A stretch of DNA of 64,000 nucleotides, from assembly GCF_019740335.1 (NCBI RefSeq), contig NZ_JAHXZS010000009.1:24550-88549 (forward strand). Direction: 5' to 3'. Made by a program: the position numbers and the translations under genes. Below the pieces are notes generated by a model. The model ran no database searches, was not told the DNA's origin, and saw only the letters and a program-made list of their open reading frames with translations. Of the stretch, positions 7,857-17,138 are shown in pieces. The DNA is from Alteraquisediminimonas sediminicola (lineage in GTDB: Bacteria; Pseudomonadota; Alphaproteobacteria; Sphingomonadales; Sphingomonadaceae). The stretch's first letter is position 1, and every line of letters begins with the position of its first letter.

Positions 7857-8876
7857 TCAGTCGACGAGTTGCAGGATCATCTTGCCTTCGTTCTGGCCGC
7901 TGAAAAGCTTCATAAAGGCCGGATAGGCATTCTCGATGCCATGTTCGACATGTTCGTCGATCCGCAATTTACCTTCAGACAGCCATTGGGCGATTTGCAG
8001 CCCGGCTTCGTGGAATCTGGCGGCATAATCCATAATGAGAAAGCCATGCATCGTCGCTTCATGGACGATGAGCTGCCAGATGTTGCGCGCGCCGGTGCGG
8101 CCTTCCTTGTTATTATATTCGCTGATCAACCCGCACAAGATGATCCGCGCCTTTTTCGCGAGGTTCATCAGTCCGGCATCCAAAATGTTGCCGCCGACAT
8201 TTTCAAAGATGATGTTGACGCCATTCGGGGCTGCTTTGCCAATTTCTTCGGCCAGTTGATCCATCGTCTTGCCGCGATAATCAATCGCGACATCAAAGCC
8301 ATAATCCTTGATCAGCCGTTCGCATTTCTTGGCACCGCCCGCGATGCCGATGGTGCGGCAGCCCTTGATCTTGGCAATCTGGCCGACGACCGATCCGACC
8401 GCACCCGCCGCGCCCGTGACGAGCACCGTCTGGCCCGGTTGGGGCTGGCCGACTTCCAACAGGCCGAAATAGCCGGTTAGCCCGACTGCGCCCATGCCGG
8501 AGAGGAAGTAAGAAGGCGAGGGGACGCCGCTCACATCGATTTTGGCGGTGAAATGACCGGGCTCGACCAGCGAATATTCCTCAATCCCGGTCAGGCACAG
8601 CACCCAGTCGCCAATTTTATATTCGTCATTGGCCGAGCTGTGGACGACACCGACCGTCGTCGCGCGGATCGGGTCGCCAAGGGCGATCGGCGGCATATAG
8701 CTGGGGGCGTCGTCCATCCACCCACGCTGTGCGGGGTCGAGCGAAGCAAAATGATTTCGCACGACAAAACTGCCGTTCGATGGCGTTGGGATAGCGGCTT
8801 CCTGAAGCTGGAAGTCTTGTGGGGCGGGGTCGCCCTGGGGGCGGCGAGCCAGCAGAAAGCGGCGATTCACTGTCAT
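7857..8876 (-). CDS. MDR-family NADP-dependent reductase (zinc-independent, prostaglandin-reductase/YncB-like)
   Basis: A 339-residue medium-chain reductase without the zinc ligands of alcohol dehydrogenases. The nucleotide-binding loop is VTGAAGAVGSVVGQIAK. The YGFDVAIDYR and IIFENVGGNILD segments are typical of the leukotriene-B4-12-hydroxydehydrogenase/curcumin-reductase branch, which reduces alpha,beta-unsaturated ketones. It is the first gene of the minus operon with RHO-1, 44 bases upstream of it, and is divergent from TonB receptor 1. It is related to the proteins at 12242-13249 and 56494-57495. Confidence 0.9.
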   Translation of the reverse strand: MTVNRRFLLARRPQGDPAPQDFQLQEAAIPTPSNGSFVVRNHFASLDPAQRGWMDDAPSYMPPIALGDPIRATTVGVVHSSANDEYKIGDWVLCLTGIEEYSLVEPGHFTAKIDVSGVPSPSYFLSGMGAVGLTGYFGLLEVGQPQPGQTVLVTGAAGAVGSVVGQIAKIKGCRTIGIAGGAKKCERLIKDYGFDVAIDYRGKTMDQLAEEIGKAAPNGVNIIFENVGGNILDAGLMNLAKKARIILCGLISEYNNKEGRTGARNIWQLIVHEATMHGFLIMDYAARFHEAGLQIAQWLSEGKLRIDEHVEHGIENAYPAFMKLFSGQNEGKMILQLVD

Positions 8877-8930
8877 TGATCTAGATCCTCTTTTTGAATT
8901 TTCATCCTCGTGGTGTGGCGGCTGAGACGC

Positions 8931-8950
8931 ACCTGTAACAAGTGGCAGTT
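8931..8950. promoter_or_regulatory. lux-box-like element upstream of TonB receptor 1
   Basis: A 20-bp element has the left half-site ACCTGT, 8 bases, and the right half-site GCAGTT. The left half equals the classical lux-box half; the right matches the ACAGGT half at four of six positions. Inside it CACCTGT-A-ACAAGTG (8930-8944) is itself a near-palindrome with six of seven pairs. A similar element (ACCTGT-N8-GCAGCT) is at 25688-25707. It lies in the divergent MDR/TonB-receptor spacer. The assignment to LuxR binding is a guess. Confidence 0.3.
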
Positions 8951-9030
8951 AAAACAACTTGGGCCGAAACCTAGTTCCGCCACGCTTTCCCGGCAGTTTT
9001 GTGAAGTCCGGGGAATCTTTGGAGATCATC

Positions 9031-11322
9031 TTGAAAAATACTTACATCACGCACGCGCTGTTCATGGCGATGGCCGCATCGGCCTTTGCTGTTCCTTCGT
9101 TGGCGCAAGAAACCAATGCTGTCGCTGATCAGGCTGATTCCGGTGGACTGGAAGAAATCGTCGTTTCGGCGCGTCGTCGTAACGAAACCGTGCAGGACAC
9201 CCCGGTCGCCGTGACCGCGATCTCGCCGTCGCAGCTTGAGGCATCTGCCGCGCTGACCATCGGCGATTTGCAGGGCGCAGCACCGAACGTGTTGATCACC
9301 AGCGCTGGCACCGGCGCTGCTGCTGCCAACATCTCGATCCGTGGCATTGCCTTTGCCGACATCGAAAAGTCGTTTGACCCGGCTGTCGGCGTCAACATCG
9401 ATGGCGTGTACATCGGCACCTCGACCGGCCAGATGCTCGATTTCTTCGACATTGGCTCGATCGAAATCCTGCGCGGCCCGCAGGGTACGCTGTTTGGCCG
9501 CAACACGATTGCAGGCGTGGTCAATATCAAGCGTTCGCGTCCGACCGGCGAATTCGGCGGCAAGTTTGAAGCGAGCTATGGCTCCTACGATCAGATGGGC
9601 CTGCGCGGCGTATTGAACGTGCCGGTCATCAAGGATGTGCTGGCGGCCAAGTTCTTCGCCTTCCACAATGAAAGCGATGGCTATTACAAGACTGTTGGCA
9701 CTGGCCAACGTCGCGGTGGTTCCAACAACGAAAATTTCGGTGCGAGCTTCCTGTTCACGCCGGGTGATCGTTTTGAATCGCTCTTGACCTTTGACAAGCA
9801 GGTGCAGGATTTCGATCCGATCCTCGGTCCACTGAGCCGCACGGGCGATGCGTTTGCGGGCGCGCTGCCGGCTGAGTTTGTCGATGGCAACAACACCGAT
9901 AATGTCTATCGCGTTGTGGCGCCGTCGCAGCAGATGGTCGGCACCTATAGCTCGCCGGGCGTGACCAACGAGATGAATCTCGACCTTGATGTCGTGAAGC
10001 TGACCTCGGTGACCGCCTATCGCGAAAGCGACGATCAACTGCGTCAGGATTATTCGACGACCGGCCTGTATTTCGCCGATCGCGATCAGCAGTACAAGCA
10101 GTTCAGCCAGGAACTGCGCGCCTCAGGCAAGCTGTTCGACGGCTTCGATTATGTGGCAGGCGTCTATTATTTCAACAGCCGCTACCATATCGATCAGTTC
10201 ACCAGCGTCTTCTTTGGTGCGCCGACCCATCAGGATACGACCGGCTGGTCGAAGTCCTATGCTGGTTTCGTCGACTTCAACTGGGAAGTGATGGACAAGG
10301 TCCGCATCTCGGGCGGTGGTCGTTACACCTATGACAAGAAGAAGCTGCAGACGGCATTCACCGATCCGTCCAACGCGGGCGCTTCGTTCACCGGCGACAA
10401 GAACAGCGAATGCTGGAAGAAGTTCACGCCGAAGCTTGGTGTCGACTATCGTCCGAACGAAGATCTGATGGTCTATGGTTCATGGTCGCGCGGTTACCGT
10501 TCGGGTGGCTTTAACGGTCGTGGCCTGACGCCATTCGCGTCTGCCTTGCCTTATGATCCGGAAACCGTGGATGCGTATGAAATCGGCCTGAAGAGCGAAT
10601 TCTTCGATCGTCGTTTGACGCTGAACCTCGCGGCTTTCTATTCGGATTATCAGGACATCCAACAGACGACCACCGTTTCGGTGCCGGGTGTTGCCCTGCC
10701 GCAGACGATTGTCAGCAATGCCGCGAATGCCAAGATCAAGGGTCTTGAAGCCGATTTCTCCGCCAAGCCGATGGATCGTCTGACGGTCCGTGGTTCGGTC
10801 GGATACACCGACTCCAAGTTCAAGGGCTTCATTGTCAACCAGCCGGTGGCAACTGGCCCGACGACCTCGATCTCGCGCAGCTTTGACTTCTCGGCGGTCG
10901 ACATGATCTACGCCCCGAAGATCACGGCGTCGATCAATGCGGAATATAAGTTGCCGCTCGGCCCGGGCGACCTCAAGTTGAACGCAGGCTATCGCTATCT
11001 GTCGCGTTATGACCAGCAGATCTCTGCTGATCCGGCGCTGTATCCGACAGCACTGGCATCTGCGCCGACCGACATCATTACGGTCGCGCAGAATGATCCG
11101 CGCTTGCGCTCGGATGCGCAGAACCTGTTGGATGCAAGCGTGTCCTATGTGTTCTCGCTCGACAATGGGTTGAACTATCGCCTCACCGGCTATGTGCGCA
11201 ACCTGCTGGATGATCGCGGTACCAACACCTCGTTCGTGGCATCGAACTTCCCCGTATATTGGGGCTTCGCCACGGCACGTGAACCGCGCGTATTCGGCGT
11301 GCAGCTCGGTGTGGATTTCTAA
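9031..11322 (+). CDS. TonB-dependent outer-membrane receptor 1
   Basis: A 763-residue outer-membrane transporter energised by TonB. The N-terminus is a signal peptide ending PSLAQ, followed by a TonB box in LEEIVVSARRR and a plug domain (PVAVTAIS, IRGIAF, GVYIGT, LRGPQGTLFGRNTIAG). The remainder is a beta-barrel ending in the aromatic-terminated strand GVQLGVDF. TTG at 9031 is chosen because GGAG at 9021-9024 precedes it and it begins exactly at the signal peptide; longer starts would add 24 non-signal residues. It stands alone between its own promoter region and terminator. It probably imports the substrate or an intermediate of the surrounding pathway. Confidence 0.93.
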   Translation: MKNTYITHALFMAMAASAFAVPSLAQETNAVADQADSGGLEEIVVSARRRNETVQDTPVAVTAISPSQLEASAALTIGDLQGAAPNVLITSAGTGAAAANISIRGIAFADIEKSFDPAVGVNIDGVYIGTSTGQMLDFFDIGSIEILRGPQGTLFGRNTIAGVVNIKRSRPTGEFGGKFEASYGSYDQMGLRGVLNVPVIKDVLAAKFFAFHNESDGYYKTVGTGQRRGGSNNENFGASFLFTPGDRFESLLTFDKQVQDFDPILGPLSRTGDAFAGALPAEFVDGNNTDNVYRVVAPSQQMVGTYSSPGVTNEMNLDLDVVKLTSVTAYRESDDQLRQDYSTTGLYFADRDQQYKQFSQELRASGKLFDGFDYVAGVYYFNSRYHIDQFTSVFFGAPTHQDTTGWSKSYAGFVDFNWEVMDKVRISGGGRYTYDKKKLQTAFTDPSNAGASFTGDKNSECWKKFTPKLGVDYRPNEDLMVYGSWSRGYRSGGFNGRGLTPFASALPYDPETVDAYEIGLKSEFFDRRLTLNLAAFYSDYQDIQQTTTVSVPGVALPQTIVSNAANAKIKGLEADFSAKPMDRLTVRGSVGYTDSKFKGFIVNQPVATGPTTSISRSFDFSAVDMIYAPKITASINAEYKLPLGPGDLKLNAGYRYLSRYDQQISADPALYPTALASAPTDIITVAQNDPRLRSDAQNLLDASVSYVFSLDNGLNYRLTGYVRNLLDDRGTNTSFVASNFPVYWGFATAREPRVFGVQLGVDF

Positions 11323-11346
11323 TTCCACTAATAGCTGATTGAACGA

Positions 11347-11386
11347 AAGGCCGCGATGGGAAGCTCCCGTCGCGGCCTTAGTTTTG
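11347..11386 (+). terminator. Intrinsic terminator after TonB receptor 1
   Basis: A continuous stem of about 14 bp (AAGGCCGCGATGGG paired with CCCGTCGCGGCCTT) with a five-base loop is followed by TAGTTTTG. Confidence 0.8.
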
Positions 11387-11435
11387 TTTGGACATGATGT
11401 GCAGGGCTTGCAAGTCGCGCGATGGCGCCCTGTTT

Positions 11436-12236
11436 TTACTCGGAAACAGAAACCCAGCGGATCGCGTTTTCCACCAAGCGCCGATAGTTCGGGTCGTTAT
11501 ATACCGATGGTCCGTCGCCGGGTTGGAGATAGACGAGGCGGCTTTCGAGCACCTGCCGGGTCCAGCCGATCAGGTTCGATCCCACGGGATGGTCCCAGCC
11601 TTCGCGATCATACATCCGGCCCTTGACGGCAAGATCTGCCGACCAGAAATGATCGTGGTCGAAAGTCGCGGACGAACGCAGCAACGGCGTGACATCATCC
11701 GCAAATATTTCCGCGAGATAGAGTTCATCGCATAAGGGAAATGTCGCAGGCACGCCGTCCAGCACCGGATGGGTGCCGATGGTTTCCGCGATATAATCGA
11801 CATCATGGGCAAAGCCGCTGTCGAGCCGGGCCTCGCCGCGCACCTCGCCCGGATGATAGAGGAACCGCCCGCCGAGCCATTCGCCATATTCATCCCATGT
11901 CGGCCATCCGGCCAGTGCATGATGGAGCGCGACAACGCCCTTGCCCTGTTCCAGCAAGGCACGAAAGCCTGCCTTCAACGCCGGATCTGGCTCGATATAA
12001 GCGGGTGCGCCTTCGCCGGAGGTGAAATCCAGCCCCGGCATATCATATAGCACCAACGCATCGAACTGCTGCATGGCGTCCGGATTCATCAACAAGGCCG
12101 CCGCCGGTTGATCGACCATCGTCGCGGATATGCCGTCCATCGACTGGAACAGCGCATCAAAGGCCGTGCGATCGAACGGATGGCCGCGCACGGCGACGAG
12201 ACACTGGATCGGTGCATTATGCAGGATGATCGGCAT
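11436..12236 (-). CDS. ThuA-like domain protein (class I glutamine-amidotransferase-like fold)
   Basis: A 266-residue protein of the ThuA/trehalose-utilisation family, which has a glutamine-amidotransferase-like fold but lacks an established general activity. Family hallmarks are the N-terminal HPFDRTAFDALF segment, DALVLYDMPG, GKGVVALHHALAGWP in the middle, and GWTRQVLESRLVYLQPGDG at the C-terminus. The next gene upstream on the same strand is an MDR reductase five bases away. A second ThuA protein (46388-47143) follows RHO-8, so ThuA proteins seem to be a recurrent part of this pathway. Confidence 0.85.
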   Translation of the reverse strand: MPIILHNAPIQCLVAVRGHPFDRTAFDALFQSMDGISATMVDQPAAALLMNPDAMQQFDALVLYDMPGLDFTSGEGAPAYIEPDPALKAGFRALLEQGKGVVALHHALAGWPTWDEYGEWLGGRFLYHPGEVRGEARLDSGFAHDVDYIAETIGTHPVLDGVPATFPLCDELYLAEIFADDVTPLLRSSATFDHDHFWSADLAVKGRMYDREGWDHPVGSNLIGWTRQVLESRLVYLQPGDGPSVYNDPNYRRLVENAIRWVSVSE

Positions 12237-12241
12237 TTGCT

Positions 12242-13249
12242 TTACGTCCTGACGTCGACAACGACCTTGCCGATATTCCGCCCGGTCAGCATGCGGCTAT
12301 AGGCATCGAGCGTATGTTCCAGCCCCTTGGTTTCGTCAAAATGCATGACGAGCTTGCCTTCATCCAGCCACTTGCGCAGCTGCGGGAGGAAGTCGGTGCC
12401 GCGTTCGAGAAAGTCCGGGATGAAGAAGCCGCTGATCGTCAGGCGGCGCATCAGGATCTGATCGAACCGGGCAGGGCCAGCCGTTGCATTATCCTTGTCA
12501 TAGGTGGCGACCAGCCCGCACAAGGCGATGCGGCCATAATGTGCCATGTTCGGCAATACGGCATCAAGGATCGGCCCGCCGACATTATCGAAATAGGCGT
12601 TGATGCCGCCTTCGACCTTGGCGAGTTCGGCCTCTACGTCATCAGATTTATAGTCGATAGCGAGGTCGACGCCGAGCTCTTCGACAAGGAATCGGCATTT
12701 ATCCGGGCCACCAGCGATGCCAATGACCTTGCAGCCAAGATTGCGCGCGATCTGGCAGGCGAGTGAGCCGGTGGCACCAGCAGCCGCCGAAATGAGGACG
12801 GTCTCGCCCGGCTGGATCTTGGCAACTTCGACTAATCCTGCCCATGCGGTCCAGGCGTTCATGCCCAATGCGCCAAAATGCTGGCGTACATCGGCGACAT
12901 CTTCATCAAGCTTCATCAAGCCGGATTCCGCCGGACTGACCACCGCATAATCGGCCCATTGACCAAAGCAGCGCACCAGATCGCCGACTGCAAAGCCTTC
13001 TGCCTGTGATTGAGTGATGCGCCCAAGACACAGTCCGACCATTTTCGACCCGAGCGGCAGCGGCGGCTGATAGCCATCGGTACGCGGCGTAATCCACATC
13101 CGCGTGCCTGCATCCATCGACAAATAATCGTTTTTAATGACGACCTGACCGGGGCCTGCGGTTGGAACGTCTTCATTTTGCAAGGAAAATGCAGATGCAA
13201 AATCATTGCCATGGGGGTGGGCGTCAAGGCGCCAAAATCTGTTTGTCAT
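12242..13249 (-). CDS. MDR-family NADP-dependent reductase (zinc-independent)
   Basis: A 335-residue medium-chain reductase with the nucleotide-binding loop SAAAGATGSLACQIAR and the later YFDNVGGPILDAVLPNM segment, as in NADP-dependent double-bond reductases. ATG at 13249 is chosen because AGGAGGAG precedes it and the upstream in-frame extension is not protein-like. It is translated just before the ThuA gene and is divergent from TonB receptor 2. This parallels the MDR/TonB-receptor arrangement around 8,900. Confidence 0.9.
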   Translation of the reverse strand: MTNRFWRLDAHPHGNDFASAFSLQNEDVPTAGPGQVVIKNDYLSMDAGTRMWITPRTDGYQPPLPLGSKMVGLCLGRITQSQAEGFAVGDLVRCFGQWADYAVVSPAESGLMKLDEDVADVRQHFGALGMNAWTAWAGLVEVAKIQPGETVLISAAAGATGSLACQIARNLGCKVIGIAGGPDKCRFLVEELGVDLAIDYKSDDVEAELAKVEGGINAYFDNVGGPILDAVLPNMAHYGRIALCGLVATYDKDNATAGPARFDQILMRRLTISGFFIPDFLERGTDFLPQLRKWLDEGKLVMHFDETKGLEHTLDAYSRMLTGRNIGKVVVDVRT

Positions 13250-13276
13250 GATGTTTTCGTCTCCTCCTGTTGGACT

Positions 13277-13304
13277 GCCGGATATGGCCGGATCAAAAAC
13301 CTGT
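13277..13304. promoter_or_regulatory. Direct repeat in divergent MDR/TonB-receptor 2 spacer
   Basis: GCCGGAT occurs at 13277-13283 and again at 13287-13293, a 10-base (one helical turn) spacing. ACCTGT follows at 13299-13304. Helical phasing is compatible with a regulator site, but no regulator can be assigned and the element could be chance. Confidence 0.25.
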
Positions 13305-13391
13305 CCAAAGTCGTAGTGAACCTTCCCCTCAAGTGAGAGGTAATCGCCCGTGCAACCGTTCCGGGAGGGGGCGGCAAGGGAGTAACACAAC

Positions 13392-15827
13392 ATGAAAACT
13401 CAACCTCGCATTTTGTCGGTCAGCTTGATCGCACTTGCACTTTCGTCGATTTCGACGGCTGCATTGGCGCAGAACACTGCTGATTCACAGGCCCAAGAAG
13501 GCGGCTTGCAGGATATCGTTGTCACCGCTCGTAAGCGCGCAGAAAGCGTGCAGGACGTGCCGGTTGCCGTGACTGCCATTTCGGCTGAAGCTATTCGCCA
13601 GCAGGATTTGACCAGCCTTGAAAAGGTTGCCGCTCGTACCCCGAACTTCTCGGTCGGTCGCGCATCCAACGGTTCGGGCGCCCAGTTGACGCTGCGCGGC
13701 ATCGGCTCGTCCTCGACCTCGATCGGGATCGAACAGTCGGTCGCCGTGGTTGTCGATGGCGCTTATTATGGCCAGGGCCGCGTCATTCAGGAAGGTTTCT
13801 TCGACCTTGCCCGCATGGAATTGCTGAAGGGGCCGCAGGCACTGTTCTTCGGTAAGAACGCGACTGCAGGCGTTGTTTCGCTGACGACCGCTGATCCGAC
13901 GAACGAAGTCGAAATCATTGGCCGTGCCGGTTATGAATTCAAGGCGCAGCAGGTTCAGCTCGAAGCCATCGCTTCCGGCCCTCTGACCGAAACCGTCGGC
14001 CTGCGCGTCGCGGTGCGCGGTTCGAAGATGTACGGCGGCTATTACAAGAACCAGTCGGTTGATCGCACGTATACGAACCTCGATATTCAGGATCTCATTG
14101 CTGAAGGTACAGGCAATCCGATCGGCCATGTGGCCACCCCTGCCGCCACGGATGCACCGGGCGAAAAGGAACTGCTGGGTCGCGTGACTTTGAAGTTCAC
14201 CCCGACCGAAGAACTGACCGCCACGTTGAAGGCGTCTTACGACATCAACAAGGTCAACAACTCGTCGTGGAACTACAGCGCCTATCATTGCCCGACCGGC
14301 GTCAGCCAGCTCACCGGCTATGCGTGCGATGGCGGTTTTGTTACCCATCAGAACAACATCCCGACCGACATTGCCGCCAACTTCCCTTATTCGAAGAAGG
14401 ACGGCCAGCTGTACAACCGCTATCGTTCCTATGCGATCACGGGCAATGTGAACTATGAAATGGATGATGTGACCCTGACGTCCGTCACCAATTACAACAA
14501 CAACAACAATCGCTGGGCTTGCGCCTGCGATTTCCAGTCGAGCGATGCTGGTACATGGGCTACCGAAAATTCGACCTTCTGGGCATTGTCACAGGAAGTT
14601 CGTGCGCTCACGACCTTTGATGGTCCGATCAACCTGATGCTGGGCGGTCTGTATCAGAAGACCAAGCGTGATTTCGATCAGTTCATCATGTTTGCGGGTC
14701 TGCGCGACGACAGCGTGTCGGCGGCAAATCAGAATCTCGCCACGACCAAGACCAGCTACACCAAGGGTGAAACTGCGGCGCTGTTCGGTCAGGTGACCTG
14801 GAAAATCGTGCCGACGGTCGAAGTCGCCGGTGGTGTGCGTTATACGCATGAAACCAAGAAGAGCTTCTTCACCCAGCCATATAACAATGTTGGCGTGCAG
14901 TTTATTTTCCGTGACATTTCGGACCCGTTGCTCGGCCAGATCTATGCGGACCAGACCTTCAACAACTGGTCACCGGAAGCCACGATCACGTGGAAGCCGA
15001 TGAACGATGTGCTGGTCTATGGTGCGTTTAAGACCGCTTATAAGTCGGGCGGCTTCTCGAACGGCGGGATCAACTCGATGTTCTCGAGCACGCCGCTGGA
15101 CGATCTGACCTTCAACCCGGAAAAGGCGCGTGGCTTTGAAGCGGGCGTAAAGACGACCCTGCTGGATCGTCAGCTGCGTCTTAACCTCGGCCTTTATACC
15201 TATGGCTATAATGACCTGCAGGTCGACTTCTTCAACTCGCCGATCTTCGCGTTCCAGACGCTGACGGCGGATGCGCGCACCAAGGGCGTGGAAGTCGAGT
15301 TCGAATATGCACCACGTGCTGTTGATGGCCTGAACGTGCATGGCACGATCAACTACAACCGTGCGCGTTACACGAACTTCCCATCGGCGCCTTGCTATGC
15401 CGGTGAGTCGATTGCAGAAGGTTGCAGCGTTGACGGCAACACCCGTCAGAACCTCAGCGGCAAGCCGCTTTCGGTTGCGCCGAAATGGACCGGCAGCTTC
15501 GGCGTTGGCTATGACACTGCGGTGTCTGATGGCCTGAAGGCTGGCATCAATGTCGATGCGCGTTACAGCGCCTCTTATCTTGCATCGGCGTTCAACAATG
15601 CTGACTCCAAGCAGAAGAGCTATGTCTCGCTTGATGCCGGTGTCCGTATCGGTGCTGAGGACGATAACTGGCAGCTTGCTCTCATCGGTAAGAACCTGAC
15701 CAACAAATTCTACGTCTCGGGCGTGGTTGATGGTCCGTCGACCGGTGGCGTTGGCCTCCATGCTGACCAGCTCGGCTTCGGCAATGTGCCGCGGACCGTG
15801 CAGGTGCAGGTAACCAAGCGTTTCTGA
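13392..15827 (+). CDS. TonB-dependent outer-membrane receptor 2
   Basis: An 811-residue receptor. The signal peptide ends ALAQ at about residue 27, the TonB box lies in GLQDIVVTARKR, and the plug domain includes PVAVTAIS, LRGIGSS, ELLKGPQALFFGKNATAG. The barrel ends with VQVQVTKRF, the aromatic C-terminus expected for BAM insertion. The plug has GPQALFFGKN where most family members have GPQGTLFGRN, placing it in a different receptor subgroup from receptors 1 and 3. It is transcribed alone, followed by a strong terminator. Confidence 0.93.
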   Translation: MKTQPRILSVSLIALALSSISTAALAQNTADSQAQEGGLQDIVVTARKRAESVQDVPVAVTAISAEAIRQQDLTSLEKVAARTPNFSVGRASNGSGAQLTLRGIGSSSTSIGIEQSVAVVVDGAYYGQGRVIQEGFFDLARMELLKGPQALFFGKNATAGVVSLTTADPTNEVEIIGRAGYEFKAQQVQLEAIASGPLTETVGLRVAVRGSKMYGGYYKNQSVDRTYTNLDIQDLIAEGTGNPIGHVATPAATDAPGEKELLGRVTLKFTPTEELTATLKASYDINKVNNSSWNYSAYHCPTGVSQLTGYACDGGFVTHQNNIPTDIAANFPYSKKDGQLYNRYRSYAITGNVNYEMDDVTLTSVTNYNNNNNRWACACDFQSSDAGTWATENSTFWALSQEVRALTTFDGPINLMLGGLYQKTKRDFDQFIMFAGLRDDSVSAANQNLATTKTSYTKGETAALFGQVTWKIVPTVEVAGGVRYTHETKKSFFTQPYNNVGVQFIFRDISDPLLGQIYADQTFNNWSPEATITWKPMNDVLVYGAFKTAYKSGGFSNGGINSMFSSTPLDDLTFNPEKARGFEAGVKTTLLDRQLRLNLGLYTYGYNDLQVDFFNSPIFAFQTLTADARTKGVEVEFEYAPRAVDGLNVHGTINYNRARYTNFPSAPCYAGESIAEGCSVDGNTRQNLSGKPLSVAPKWTGSFGVGYDTAVSDGLKAGINVDARYSASYLASAFNNADSKQKSYVSLDAGVRIGAEDDNWQLALIGKNLTNKFYVSGVVDGPSTGGVGLHADQLGFGNVPRTVQVQVTKRF

Positions 15828-15847
15828 TCTCCATCAGATGCTAAAAG

Positions 15848-15882
15848 AAAAGGGGGTGGCCCAATGGGCTGCCCCTTTTTTT
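15848..15882. terminator. Intrinsic terminator, probably bidirectional
   Basis: AAAAGGGGGTGGCCC paired with GGGCTGCCCCTTTT across a three-base loop, followed by TTT. The upstream A-rich side gives a U-run on the minus transcript, so it may also terminate the convergent SnoaL gene. Confidence 0.85.
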
Positions 15883-15956
15883 GTCTTTTGTAGAAAGGCG
15901 TGAGGGACAAAAAAACGGGCCGCCGAAGCGACCCGTCTGGTTTTTGCTATTCTCTA

Positions 15957-15971
15957 CAGGGTTTAGCCCTG
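15957..15971. repeat. Small hairpin with stop codon in the loop
   Basis: CAGGG-TTTAG-CCCTG: five-base arms around a five-base loop. The TAA stop of the minus-strand SnoaL gene lies in the loop. Confidence 0.4.
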
Positions 15972-16376
15972 ACGATGAATGTTCCGGAAGATACGGGCCT
16001 TGAATACCCATTTGCCGTCGATCTTGACGCAAGTGTCTTCATAGACGCCACGGTCGCGCTTGGTGACGCCTTCCTGATCGTACACTTCGCTGGTGTAGCT
16101 GCGGACCTTGGCTTCATTGCCGTTGATGTCGATCGAGCCGGGCCATGCTTCGAACATGATGCCGGGATAATGCTTCATCGCCTCGACCCACATGTTGACG
16201 ATGGCGGTTTTGCCTTTGGTGGTGCCGAATTCCGGATAATCGGGCATCGACCATTCGGCATCTTCTGCCCAGCATGCGCCCCAATCTGCGGCATCGCAGC
16301 GGGTGACGGCATCTCCATAAGTGTCGAGCAGTTCGCGAATGGCAAGCCGATCTTCGGCGGGGCCGTTAAAAGCCAT
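15963..16376 (-). CDS. SnoaL-like/NTF2-fold protein
   Basis: A 137-residue SnoaL_4-type protein closely related to the one at 6025-6459. Shared segments include DRLAIRELLDTYGDAV, CDAADWGACWAEDAEW, VRSYTSEVY and KIDGKWVFKARIF. It probably acts as a small dehydratase or isomerase, or as a partner subunit, since Rieske beta subunits share this fold. It lies downstream of the Rieske ferredoxin, but a terminator-like hairpin (16472-16510) separates them, so it likely has its own promoter in 16377-16470. AAGGAGAG precedes the ATG. Confidence 0.85.
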   Translation of the reverse strand: MAFNGPAEDRLAIRELLDTYGDAVTRCDAADWGACWAEDAEWSMPDYPEFGTTKGKTAIVNMWVEAMKHYPGIMFEAWPGSIDINGNEAKVRSYTSEVYDQEGVTKRDRGVYEDTCVKIDGKWVFKARIFRNIHRQG

Positions 16377-16471
16377 AATCTTTCTCTCCTTGTGTTGTCG
16401 GGTCAGAGGCTAGACCGGGGCAAAGGAGAGTGCCACCTATGGCAAAGGGCAGGGGGCCAAAAACAGGAGCC

Positions 16472-16510
16472 AAAAAAACAGGGGGCGACCAGTTGAACTG
16501 CATCGCCCCC
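16472..16510 (-). terminator. Intrinsic terminator after the Rieske ferredoxin gene
   Basis: On the minus strand GGGGGCGA and TCGCCCCC (plus-strand 16481-16488 and 16503-16510) enclose an inner CAGTT/AACTG pairing. TTTTTTT follows on the minus strand (the A-run at 16472-16478). Confidence 0.8.
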
Positions 16511-16518
16511 GGCCAATA

Positions 16519-16869
16519 TCAAATTTCAATCGGCAATTCTTCCATCGCCGGGGCCGCATCTGGCACCGCGACTTCGATCTGGCCATCGGTGATCCGCAGC
16601 GGGAACACACGAATGTCGCGATAAGTGCCGCCAAGGCAGCGCCCGCTTGTCAGTTCGAACCGCGCGCCATGCAATGGGCACATCACTGCGCCACGACGGA
16701 TGCGTCCGGTCGATAGATGCGAGGCCGCATGGGTGCAACGATCATTGATGGCGTGATAGCCGTCTTCGATCTTGCCGACCAGCACATGCCAGCCGTTCAG
16801 GATCGCGGTGGTCTTGCCGTCTTCCGGGAAGTCGGCTTCTGCGATCACGGGATACCAGGTCTCACTCAT
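16519..16869 (-). CDS. Rieske-type [2Fe-2S] ferredoxin
   Basis: A 116-residue soluble Rieske ferredoxin of the BphF/NirD-like type, which carries electrons from a reductase to oxygenase alpha subunits. The cluster ligands are CTHAASHL and CPLHGARFEL, and the family signature GRCLGGTYRDIRVFPLRI follows. It is the only electron-transfer protein for the Rieske oxygenases visible in the window. No ferredoxin reductase accompanies it, so it probably draws on a reductase encoded elsewhere and may serve several of the eight RHO proteins. It lies about 270 bases downstream of the RHO-2/RHO-3 pair, behind a terminator. Confidence 0.92.
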   Translation of the reverse strand: MSETWYPVIAEADFPEDGKTTAILNGWHVLVGKIEDGYHAINDRCTHAASHLSTGRIRRGAVMCPLHGARFELTSGRCLGGTYRDIRVFPLRITDGQIEVAVPDAAPAMEELPIEI

Positions 16870-17065
16870 CTCTTTTTCCCATTTTTGGCATCTCTATGCC
16901 TTAACACTTGTCATTACTTTTGGCGTTATAGCCTTCATGCGTTTGCCGACCAAGGTCCGGGCGAATCGCATATATTGCATGCCGGTTATCGCGATGTGCG
17001 TCCAATGGCAAAAGCTATCGGAATAAAGAGGCTGTATGGCCTGTTTTTTCACGCCCTCTCAGTGC

Positions 17066-17103
17066 AAAAAAAGACCCTCGCCCGCCGATTGGCGCGCGAG
17101 GGA
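17066..17103 (-). terminator. Intrinsic terminator after RHO-2
   Basis: CCCTCGCCCGCC and GGCGCGCGAGGG form a stem with one mismatch around GATT. The plus-strand A-run at 17066-17072 gives a U-run on the minus transcript. Confidence 0.75.
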
Positions 17104-17138
17104 GTTGGAGGAGAGGGTTAAAAGCTAAGCCGAGACAA

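Noticed and set aside
13299..13304. ACCTGT upstream of TonB receptor 2 as a third lux-box half-site
   Set aside because: The expected right half eight bases on reads GTAGTG and matches at only two of six positions.
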